5,275 nt of DNA, taken from positions 1 to 5,275 of the forward strand of contig JALONY010000173.1 in NCBI GenBank assembly GCA_025454715.1. The letters run 5' to 3'. A model generated the notes under the pieces. The model was not told the DNA's origin. It was given only the letters and a program-made list of their open reading frames with translations, and made no database searches. The position numbers and the translations under genes are program-made. Shown here piece after piece: positions 1-5,275 of the stretch. The stretch is from Anaerolineae bacterium. Lineage in GTDB: Bacteria > Chloroflexota > Anaerolineae > Aggregatilineales > Phototrophicaceae. Position 1 is the stretch's first letter. Each line of letters starts with the position of its first letter.

Positions 1-446
1 AGGCGGCGGGTCTCCGCGCCGGTGGTCAAGTCCCACAGGCGCAACGTGCCATCGGCGCTGATGGTGGCCAAGCCGGTGCCGTCCGGCCAAAACGCGCCGT
101 CATACACACTGCTGGTGTGGTTGGTCAGGGTCAGCAATTCCTCGCCGCTCTCGATGTCCCAGACGCGGGCGATGCCGGTCTGGCTGGCGGTCATCAACAG
201 ACCGCCGCCCGCTGCTACACCGGTGATGCCGGTGTTGAGCGAGTCGTATGTCCGCAACACCTCACCACTGGTCAAATCGAGCAGGGGGGCTTGGAAGTAG
301 CTGGCGACCAAGGCCGTGCCGTCCGGCAACAACTCGAGGTCGTAGGCGGTATCTTGCAAATCGACCCGCGCCTCGTTGACCAGCGCGCCGCTGGTGATGT
401 CCCACGTCGTGAACACGCCCAACTCGTCGGCGGCGATGAGGAGGGC
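1..446 (-). CDS. Continuation of the kinase WD40 propeller in the -1 frame, cut by the window edge
   Basis: Read from 446 leftwards in codons beginning at 446, 443 and so on, the minus strand is open to position 1 and encodes clear beta-propeller sequence. It starts ALLIAADELGVFTTWDI, then has blades with LELLPDGTALVAS, GIARVWDIESGEELLTL, GAFWPDGTGLATISADG and TLRLWDLTTGAETRR. This matches the blade rhythm (PDG, then DG or TG, then WD plus TG/SG) begun at the end of the kinase frame. Together they make about five blades in the window, so the rest of a propeller probably lies to the left. It has no start signal of its own and its first blade is half a blade without the preceding frame. I therefore treat it as the severed C-terminal part of the same gene, not a separate gene. 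The true C-terminus is outside the window. Confidence 0.85.
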
Positions 447-3124
447 GCCAATGCGACGTGCTGACCGTCGGGGCTGAACGCGATTTCGAGGATGCTGGCG
501 CGCCCGGCATACCCCCATTGCTTCTGGCCGCTGGCCGCGTCGAACACGGTCAGCCAACCGTCTTGTGAGCCGGACGCGATGCGGCTGGCATCGGGCGAGA
601 CGGCCACCGCTTGGACGAGCGCGGCGTCGGCCTCGGTCGAGTAACCGGACGCCAAGGAGCGCACCGCCAGCAACGCGCCGGTCTCGGCGTTGGCCTCTTG
701 ACCATACAGCAAAACATTGGCGGCGCTGGCCAGCCGCAACGACTCGGCACGCACGAAATTTTCCTCGGCGCGGATGGCGTTGCGCTCCGCGGCCTCGCGG
801 GCGCGCAAGGCGGCCACGAACAACACCACCGAGACCAACGCCGCCACCGCGAATACCCCCGCCAGCACGCGGGCAACCAGCTTCGAGCGCGCCTCTAGCG
901 CGGCCTCACGCGCCCGCCGGATGGCCTCGGCGTCCTCGCGGCGCTGGCGCTCTGCGATGCTGGCGGCCAAGAAATCGCGCTCAGCCACCGTCAGGGCGAG
1001 GTCGGTATTGGCCGCCCACTCCTCGAATTGGGCGAGGCGTGCCCCTGCCAGCACGTAACTGTCATCCCGCCGCGAGAACACCCACTCTTGCGCGGCGGTG
1101 GCCAATTGGCGCTGCTGGCGCACATCCGCCCGCGAGTCGTCCAGCCACCCGCGCAAGCGCCGCCACTCGCGGATGAGCGCCTCGTGCGCCACCTCGACCA
1201 CCGGCTCACGGGTGAGCTGGTCTTGGTCGAACGTGACGAGGCGAGCGCGGGTGAACGAGTCGAGGGTGGTTTGGCGCAGGCGCGGGTCGGGCACCACCGC
1301 CACCAGCTCGGAGAGCGGGGTGCGGCGGCGGGTGTCTTCCTTGCCCTCGCCCAGCGTCAGCAAGCGCAAGAATATCTGGCGGGCGGCGGCCTTGCCCGCG
1401 TCGTCCAACGCCTCGTACACCTCATCGGCGCGCCGCGCCAACGCGCCGGTCACGCCGCCGATTCGCTCGTAGGCCGACAAGCTGAGCACCCGCCCGCTAC
1501 GCCGCTCGAAAACCTCGGTCAGCGCGTATTGCATCAGCGGCAACGCGCCCGGCTCTTCGTTGATGTCCGAGGCGATGCGCTCGACCAGCGCGGGGTCAAC
1601 CTCGAGGCCGATTTGCTCGATGGGGCCCGCGATGGCGCGCTCCAGCTCGGACGAGGTCATCGGCAAGACGAACTCAATCCGGCGGCGCAACAAATCGCCG
1701 AACTGCGGCATGGTCAGCGGTCGGTCGAGGAAGTCGGCGCGCAACGTCACGATGACGCGCAAGCGCTCGTTGGGGTCTTCGGTGGCGTTGGCAATCAAGC
1801 TCAGCAAGCGGGCACAATCGGCGTCGGGAGCCATCGTGAACGCTTCTTCGAATTGGTCAATGACCAAGACCAACTGGCTATCGGGCGGCAAGACGGCATA
1901 GGCGGCCTTGAGCAACCCCGCGGGGCCGCTGCGTAGCGTTACGCCCAGCCCGCTGACCGGCTTTTGGGCGATGCCCAACAAGGTGGTCTCCAGCTCGCGC
2001 AAGGGGTTCATCCCGGGCGTCATCTCGGCGATGTACCACGCCTCGGAGCCGGGGAGTGCCCCGCCGCGCAAGGTCGGGATTAAACCGGCCTTGACCACGC
2101 TCGATTTGCCGGAGCCGCTGGCACCGACCACCGCCAAGAAATTACGCCCGATCATCTCTTCGCCCATGCGCGCCAACAGGCGGTTGGTCAGCGACTCGCG
2201 GCCATAAAAATCGCCCGAGTCGCCTTGTTGGAACGGGCGCAAGCCCTTGTACGGGTTGACCACACGGTCGAGGTCGATGCTGATGGCCGGAAATTCCGCC
2301 GTGGCGTCGCGCCCCAGCGCGGCACGCCGGAAGGCCGCCGCAAACGACAACACATCGGGGTAGCGCGCCTCGGCGGTCTTAGAAGCCGCCTTGAACAAGA
2401 CATCGTTCACGCCGTCGGGCAAGGCCACGCGCAGGGCGCGCAGGTCGGGCAACGGCTCGTAGAGATGCTTGTTGATCATCTCGCTCATCGTCATGTCGCT
2501 GTAGACGTGCTTGCCCACCACCAGCTCGGCAATCACCAGCGCCAAAGCATATTGGTCAGAGGCGGGCACGGCGGGGTCGCCGCTGAGCTGTTCGGGGGCG
2601 ATGTAGGCCAGCGTGCCGCTGGTCATATCGTCTTCGCTCTCGGACTGGGCGCGCTTGGCGATGCCGAAATCGGTCAGGTAGGCGTTGCCGTCCTCGTCCA
2701 GCAAAATATTGTCGGGCTTGATGTCGCGGTGTACCACGCCCACGCGGTGCGCCAATGCCAAAGCCGAGGCAATCTGGTCGAGCAAGGTCGCCGCCCGCTC
2801 CAGAGTCCACGCCCCGTCACGCTTGAGCGCGGCACCGAGGCTGCCCCCGCGGATGTAGCGCATGACCAAGTACGCGCCGTCGGGGTCGCGCCAATAGTCG
2901 TACAGCGGCACGATGTGCGGGTGCTCGAGGCGCGCCACCAATTGCGCCTCGCTCTCGAACCGCCGCACGAAGTCGGGCTGGTTGGCGTGCTCGGGCAAGA
3001 TGACCTTGATGGCCACCTCGCGCCCAATCACCGGCTGGAAGGCGCGGTAAACCACCCCGAACCCACCCGCGCCAATCTGGTCACGGATTTCGTATGCGCG
3101 TAGCTGTTTGCCCAGTTGAATCAT
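272..3124 (-). CDS. Ser/Thr protein kinase fused to nSTAND1 ATPase, transmembrane segment and WD40 propeller (frameshifted near its 3' end)
   Basis: Multidomain signalling kinase, 950 residues in this frame. Kinase domain at about residues 9-268: glycine loop GAGGFGVV (18-25), AIK lysine K40, probable helix-C glutamate E59, HRDIKPDN (132-139, with D134, K136, N139), DFG (152-154) and APE (176-178). All catalytic residues are present, so it should be an active Hanks-type kinase. An nSTAND1-type NTPase follows from about 289 (NPYKGLRPF, then FYGRE). It has Walker A GASGSGKSS (334-342), Walker B LVLVIDQFEE (418-427) and LRADF (461-465), and ends with the family's EVAHEALIREW motif (644-654). A hydrophobic segment at about 749-772 is the only clear membrane span; a charged, probably helical stretch follows. 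WD40 blades begin near 840 (AVSPDASRIASGSQDG; then AFSPDGQHVA at 882-891). After about residue 893 this frame gives 57 residues unlike WD40, while the propeller continues in another frame. The start at 3124 has an AGGGAG Shine-Dalgarno 9 bases upstream and puts the glycine loop at the usual distance. Kinase and ATPase assignments are firm; ligand and substrates are unknown. Confidence 0.93.
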   Translation of the reverse strand: MIQLGKQLRAYEIRDQIGAGGFGVVYRAFQPVIGREVAIKVILPEHANQPDFVRRFESEAQLVARLEHPHIVPLYDYWRDPDGAYLVMRYIRGGSLGAALKRDGAWTLERAATLLDQIASALALAHRVGVVHRDIKPDNILLDEDGNAYLTDFGIAKRAQSESEDDMTSGTLAYIAPEQLSGDPAVPASDQYALALVIAELVVGKHVYSDMTMSEMINKHLYEPLPDLRALRVALPDGVNDVLFKAASKTAEARYPDVLSFAAAFRRAALGRDATAEFPAISIDLDRVVNPYKGLRPFQQGDSGDFYGRESLTNRLLARMGEEMIGRNFLAVVGASGSGKSSVVKAGLIPTLRGGALPGSEAWYIAEMTPGMNPLRELETTLLGIAQKPVSGLGVTLRSGPAGLLKAAYAVLPPDSQLVLVIDQFEEAFTMAPDADCARLLSLIANATEDPNERLRVIVTLRADFLDRPLTMPQFGDLLRRRIEFVLPMTSSELERAIAGPIEQIGLEVDPALVERIASDINEEPGALPLMQYALTEVFERRSGRVLSLSAYERIGGVTGALARRADEVYEALDDAGKAAARQIFLRLLTLGEGKEDTRRRTPLSELVAVVPDPRLRQTTLDSFTRARLVTFDQDQLTREPVVEVAHEALIREWRRLRGWLDDSRADVRQQRQLATAAQEWVFSRRDDSYVLAGARLAQFEEWAANTDLALTVAERDFLAASIAERQRREDAEAIRRAREAALEARSKLVARVLAGVFAVAALVSVVLFVAALRAREAAERNAIRAEENFVRAESLRLASAANVLLYGQEANAETGALLAVRSLASGYSTEADAALVQAVAVSPDASRIASGSQDGWLTVFDAASGQKQWGYAGRASILEIAFSPDGQHVALAPSSSPPTSWACSRRGTSPAARWSTRRGSICKIPPTTSSCCRTARPWSPATSKPPCSI
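440..450 (-). other. Frameshift point inside the WD40 region
   Basis: On the minus strand the codons for ...GQHVALA lie in one frame. From the GCC at 446-444 onwards the homologous WD40 sequence is one frame back, equivalent to one missing base (or two extra). The site contains a CCC run (GGG at 443-445 on the plus strand). Restoring one C there would read ALAPLLIAADELGVF without interruption. A homopolymer sequencing or assembly error is the simplest cause; a real inactivating mutation is possible. I see no classic X-XXY-YYZ slippery heptamer, so programmed frameshifting is unlikely. Confidence 0.8.
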
Positions 3125-3133
3125 GCCTATGTA

Positions 3134-3139
3134 CTCCCT
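3134..3139 (-). promoter_or_regulatory. Ribosome binding site of the kinase gene
   Basis: AGGGAG on the minus strand, 9 bases before the ATG at 3124-3122. A second purine block (AGGAGA) lies a little further upstream. It supports the chosen start; the kinase homology also begins within a few residues of this methionine. Confidence 0.6.
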
Positions 3140-3146
3140 GTCTCCT

Positions 3147-3152
3147 ATTCTA
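3147..3152 (-). promoter_or_regulatory. Candidate -10 element for the kinase gene
   Basis: TAGAAT on the minus strand matches TATAAT at five of six positions, in an AT-richer pocket (about 3147-3200) of an otherwise GC-rich region. Transcription would start near 3140, giving a leader of about 15 bases that barely includes the Shine-Dalgarno. No convincing -35 is visible at 16-18 bases, so this is tentative. TTGTAA slightly further upstream is an alternative promoter part. Confidence 0.25.
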
Positions 3153-3273
3153 ACAGTTCCGCACGTTAAGCGATATTTCTCGGTGTTACAATTTCGTTAG
3201 GCGGTTGTTAGGGTTCCGGTGAGGGTTTGTAAGGTGAGCTGTGGGGGTGGTGTGGTTTGATGACCATGTGCCC

Positions 3274-3303
3274 GTGGCCAAACCGCTAGGGCGATATGGC
3301 CAC
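3274..3303. repeat. Inverted repeat upstream of the radical SAM promoter
   Basis: Arms GTGGCCA (3274-3280) and TGGCCAC (3297-3303) are perfect reverse complements separated by 16 bases, with centres about 23 bases apart (roughly two helical turns). The repeat ends about 28 bases before the candidate -10, where an activator or repressor site could sit. A 7-base pair in a 300-base GC-rich gap can arise by chance. Confidence 0.35.
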
Positions 3304-3331
3304 CCACCCTGCGCGCACTGCGGGGATGCGT

Positions 3332-3337
3332 TATACT
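3332..3337 (+). promoter_or_regulatory. Candidate -10 element for the radical SAM gene
   Basis: TATACT matches the -10 consensus at five of six positions and stands out in GC-rich surroundings. It predicts a transcript start near 3344 and a leader of about 80 bases before the ATG at 3425. There is no good -35 at the usual distance. If real, it rules out the upstream ATG at 3296. Confidence 0.4.
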
Positions 3338-3364
3338 GTCGATGGGCTTATGCTCATCGTATTC

Positions 3365-3385
3365 GGGGAGGGGCACCCCTCACCC
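3365..3385 (+). promoter_or_regulatory. GC-rich hairpin in the radical SAM leader
   Basis: GAGGG (3368-3372) can pair with CCCTC (3377-3381) around a GCAC loop. The stem can extend through GGG (3365-3367) with CCC (3383-3385) past one bulged base. It lies between the candidate transcript start and the Shine-Dalgarno. There is no U-run, so it is not a typical terminator; a leader structure affecting translation or stability is possible but unproven. Confidence 0.3.
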
Positions 3386-3409
3386 ACCCATCGCCCGCAT
3401 CTCATCTAC

Positions 3410-3415
3410 AGGAAG
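3410..3415 (+). promoter_or_regulatory. Ribosome binding site that sets the radical SAM start
   Basis: AGGAAG lies 9 bases before the ATG at 3425. It favours this start over the in-frame ATG at 3296, which would add 43 residues (including a stretch like HPSPTHRPH) with no resemblance to a B12-binding domain. Confidence 0.65.
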
Positions 3416-3424
3416 CGCCACCCG

Positions 3425-4825
3425 ATGACCGATATCCTCCTCGTTCACGCTTACGTCCTCGCCGATGACCCGCACGAGCGGCAAGTCATGAAGCCCTACC
3501 CGCCGTTGGGCGTCTTGTCGCTGTCGGCTTACCTCAAGCGGCAAGGGTTCAGCGTCGAGGTGTTCGATGGAACCTTCCAATCCCTCGCCGATTTTCCCAG
3601 CGCGTTGGCGCGCACCCAGCCCAGCGTGGTCGGCGTGTACGTCAACCTGATGACCAAGTTCAACGCCCTCAAGGTCGTCCAAATGGCCAAAGAATCCGGC
3701 GCGTGGGTGGTCTTGGGCGGCCCCGAGCCACCGTATTACGCCAAAGACTACCTCGAGGCGGGCGCGGACGTGATTGTGGTCGGTGAGGGCGAGTTGACGA
3801 TGGAGGCGCTGTCGGCCTCGCTCATCGCCCACGGGCGGCGCGACCTGCACGACATCGCCGGTATCGCCTTTTTGGGCGATGACGGCCAACTGGTCGAGAC
3901 GCCCGCCCGCGAGATGATTAAAGACCTGTCGGCATTGCCGTGGCCCGACCGCGAGGCCATCGACATCCGCGCCTACCTGAACACGTGGAAGACCCACCAC
4001 GGCAGGGCGTCGATGAGCGTCATCCACGCGCGCGGTTGCCCCTATACCTGCCGGTGGTGTAGCCACAGCGTGTACGGCAACAGCCACCGCCGCCGCACCC
4101 CCGAAGACGCCGCCGCCGAGCTGTTGCACCTCAAAGAGGCCTACGACCCCGATTTGATTTGGTACGCCGATGATGTGTTCGCCATCAACCACCGCTGGTT
4201 GCGCGCCTATGCCGACGCGCTCCAAGCGCGGGGCGTCCGCATCCCGTTCGAGTGCATCAGCCGCGCCGACCGCCTGACCGAGCCGATCGTCGCATTGCTG
4301 GCCGAGATGGGCTGTTTCCGGTTGTGGAACGGCAGCGAGTCCGGCAGCCAGCGCGTGCTGGACGCGATGGACAGGCGCGTCGATGCCGCCGACGTGCGCG
4401 CCAAGACCCACCTGCTGCAACAATACGGCATCGAGGCCGGCATGTTCATCATGCTGGGCTACCCGGGCGAGACGGTCGAGGACATCGAGGAGACCACCCG
4501 CCACCTCAAGATTTCCAACCCCGACATCTTCTTGACCACCGTCGCTTACCCCATCAAAGGCACGCCGTTCTATACCGAGGTCGAGTCGCGCATTTTGACC
4601 GATAAGCCGTGGGACGCCCGCACCGACCGCGACCTGACGGTCGGAGGGCGCTACTCGCGCCGCTTTTACAGCTTCGCGACGCGCTGGATGGTCAGCAGTG
4701 TGGCGTTGCACCGTGCCCGCACCCGTGGCGGGGTGCCGCTGCGCCGACAGGTCAAATTGGCGGTCAACGTGGCCATCGGGCGGGTCGGGATGTTGCTGAC
4801 GCAAGGCGGGCGCGAGGGCGGCTAA
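3425..4825 (+). CDS. B12-binding-domain radical SAM protein
   Basis: Predicted 466-residue radical SAM enzyme with an N-terminal cobalamin-binding-type Rossmann domain (about 1-135). This domain starts directly with the first beta strand (TDILLVHAY), then PPLGVLSLSAYLKRQGFSVE (26-45), VVLGGPEP (95-102) and ADVIVVGEGE (114-123). No DxHxxG cobalamin-ligating histidine is visible, as is usual for the BchE-like class. A linker with LPWPDRE (171-177) leads to the radical SAM barrel. Its 4Fe-4S motif is C205-PYT-C209-RW-C212, followed by WYADDVF (246-252), a GSESGS SAM-contact region (303-308) and GYPGETVEDIEET (345-357). The 5'-deoxyadenosyl radical chemistry is well supported; methyl transfer or another B12-assisted reaction is possible. 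The substrate is unknown and no pathway neighbour helps. It looks intact, with all three cluster cysteines. It diverges from the kinase gene and precedes a Thr/Pro-rich surface protein gene by 67 bases. BchE itself is not indicated: the protein is shorter and no bacteriochlorophyll genes are near. Confidence 0.92.
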   Translation: MTDILLVHAYVLADDPHERQVMKPYPPLGVLSLSAYLKRQGFSVEVFDGTFQSLADFPSALARTQPSVVGVYVNLMTKFNALKVVQMAKESGAWVVLGGPEPPYYAKDYLEAGADVIVVGEGELTMEALSASLIAHGRRDLHDIAGIAFLGDDGQLVETPAREMIKDLSALPWPDREAIDIRAYLNTWKTHHGRASMSVIHARGCPYTCRWCSHSVYGNSHRRRTPEDAAAELLHLKEAYDPDLIWYADDVFAINHRWLRAYADALQARGVRIPFECISRADRLTEPIVALLAEMGCFRLWNGSESGSQRVLDAMDRRVDAADVRAKTHLLQQYGIEAGMFIMLGYPGETVEDIEETTRHLKISNPDIFLTTVAYPIKGTPFYTEVESRILTDKPWDARTDRDLTVGGRYSRRFYSFATRWMVSSVALHRARTRGGVPLRRQVKLAVNVAIGRVGMLLTQGGREGG

Positions 4826-4846
4826 ACCATCCCGCCCCGAATTGTG

Positions 4847-4855
4847 TGGTACACT
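4847..4855 (+). promoter_or_regulatory. Candidate extended -10 promoter of the Thr/Pro-rich gene
   Basis: TGGTACACT has the TGn extension directly before a -10-like TACACT (four of six matches). It predicts a transcript start near 4862 and a leader of about 31 bases before the ATG at 4893. It lies in the 67-base gap after the radical SAM stop, which has no terminator-like hairpin plus T-run. Read-through from upstream therefore remains possible. Confidence 0.35.
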
Positions 4856-4892
4856 AACGGCTGAACTTATCGGGACACTTCTGGGGCAAACC

Positions 4893-5275
4893 ATGCTGGA
4901 TGCCGCTTCCGCGCTCACCCGCCGCCGTCAAATCGTCCGCATTATCTTGATTGGCGTCATCGGTCTGACGTTGCCGTTTTACTGTATCGGCTTTTTCTTG
5001 TGGGGCACCGCGCCGCAAGCCACCCGCGCCGCCACCGAAACCCCTCCCCCTACCGTCACCCCGATCGGTGGGCTGCAAGGCAGCATCACCCCGACCCTGA
5101 CGCAGACCATCCCGCTGTTTGCCACCTCGACCCAACCGCTCGCCCCGACGCCCGGGCAGTTCATCCCGTTGCCCACCAGCGTCCCGCCGACCGCGTTCGT
5201 CTTCCCGACCAGCACCCCCGCGCCAACCCTGACCTTCGCGCCGACCAGCACCCCCATCCCGACCAATACGGCGGT
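4893..5275 (+). CDS. N-terminally anchored Thr/Pro-rich surface protein, 3' end outside window
   Basis: The frame is open from ATG 4893 to the right edge (127 complete codons). The first 16 residues are short and basic (TRRRQIVR at 9-16). A single hydrophobic segment follows at about 17-38 (IILIGVIGLTLPFYCIGFFL), which looks like an uncleaved signal anchor or type II membrane span. From residue 40 the sequence is almost entirely low-complexity Thr/Pro/Ser/Ala with few charges, with motifs such as ETPPPTVTP, PTSTPAPT and PTSTPIPT. Such tracts often act as extended, possibly glycosylated linkers between a membrane anchor and an extracellular domain; any such domain lies beyond the window. A weak GGGG Shine-Dalgarno (4883-4886) precedes the start by 6 bases. 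No enzymatic function can be assigned. Start and topology are fairly secure; the role is unknown. Confidence 0.75.
   Translation, partial: MLDAASALTRRRQIVRIILIGVIGLTLPFYCIGFFLWGTAPQATRAATETPPPTVTPIGGLQGSITPTLTQTIPLFATSTQPLAPTPGQFIPLPTSVPPTAFVFPTSTPAPTLTFAPTSTPIPTNTA
5205..5255 (+). repeat. Direct repeat within the Thr/Pro-rich tract
   Basis: The 15-base word CCGACCAGCACCCCC occurs at 5205-5219 and again at 5241-5255, 36 bases (12 codons) apart and in frame, encoding PTSTP twice. It suggests growth of the tract by in-frame duplication, and more copies may follow to the right of the window. Confidence 0.6.

Larger units (their letters stand above)
3125..3424. other. Divergent intergenic region between the kinase and radical SAM genes
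   Basis: About 300 bases with no supported gene. From left to right it holds the kinase ribosome binding site and AT-rich promoter pocket, then a G-rich stretch (about 3196-3260). That stretch has short direct repeats: GTTAGG at 3196 and 3207, and GGTGAG at 3218 and 3233. Next come a 7-base inverted repeat, a TATACT motif, a GC hairpin and the radical SAM ribosome binding site. The two genes could be co-regulated from here, but no recognisable regulator motif is present. A plus-strand ATG at 3296 is in frame with the radical SAM gene but lies upstream of the likely promoter and is not taken as the start. Confidence 0.7.

Noticed and set aside
440..450. Programmed -1 ribosomal frameshifting joining the two kinase parts
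   Set aside because: No canonical slippery heptamer and no obvious downstream pseudoknot; a lost base in the CCC run is simpler.
262..510. An 82-residue minus-strand frame overlapping the frameshift
   Set aside because: It is in the third frame, neither the kinase frame nor the WD40 continuation, and its Arg-rich product resembles neither.
1028..1936. A 302-residue plus-strand frame opposite the STAND domain
   Set aside because: Low-complexity product without motifs, lying over the Walker B and helical region of the real gene.
2225..3103. A 292-residue plus-strand frame opposite the kinase domain
   Set aside because: The minus strand carries an unmistakable kinase here; this frame has no recognisable domain and is a shadow of its codon bias.
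3125..3424. Small RNA gene, tRNA or cobalamin riboswitch in the intergenic gap
   Set aside because: No cloverleaf, no recognisable riboswitch core and no terminator; only short, weak structures are visible.
4800..4892. Rho-independent terminator after the radical SAM gene
   Set aside because: The only small palindrome (GTGT-GGT-ACAC) has a 4-base stem and no T-run; it overlaps the promoter-like motif instead.
3380..4918. A 512-residue open frame on the minus strand opposite the radical SAM gene
   Set aside because: It mirrors a real gene with clear family motifs. Its own product is a low-complexity mix rich in Val, Gly, Ala, Asp and Arg with no motif. Long antisense frames are expected in GC-rich coding DNA.
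5205..5255. CRISPR-like repeat-spacer pattern
   Set aside because: Only two 15-base copies, in frame inside a coding Thr/Pro tract; this is a protein repeat.

Overview
The window is GC-rich and gene-dense and holds parts of three protein-coding loci. It most likely comes from a member of the phylum Chloroflexota, perhaps an Anaerolineae-type lineage. Two things point there: a very large Ser/Thr kinase fused to a STAND ATPase and a WD40 propeller, and a membrane-anchored protein with a long Thr/Pro-rich tail. Both are frequent in that phylum. This is inference from gene style; no rRNA or other marker gene is present.

Layout. Positions 1-3124 (minus strand) carry most of a multidomain signalling protein. 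In order it has a Hanks-type Ser/Thr kinase, an nSTAND1-type P-loop NTPase, a helical region, one transmembrane segment, and WD40 blades that run off the left edge. The reading frame breaks near 443-446. The continuous frame stops at 272-274 after about 57 residues of non-homologous sequence, while clean WD40 sequence continues in the -1 frame to position 1. Positions 3125-3424 are a divergent intergenic region with candidate promoters for both sides, an inverted repeat and a leader hairpin. Positions 3425-4825 (plus strand) encode a cobalamin-binding-domain radical SAM enzyme of unknown substrate. After a 67-base gap with no visible terminator but an extended -10 motif, a third gene starts at 4893 (plus). 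It encodes an N-terminally anchored Thr/Pro-rich surface protein and is cut by the right edge.

How the genes relate. The kinase and the radical SAM gene are divergently transcribed and could share control from the 300-base gap, but nothing in the sequence links their functions. The radical SAM gene and the Thr/Pro-rich gene point the same way, and the second seems to have its own promoter. I see no mobile element, tRNA, rRNA, CRISPR array or clear rho-independent terminator. The points most worth a second look are the frameshift in the propeller, the kinase-STAND-membrane-propeller architecture, and the unassigned B12-type radical SAM enzyme.
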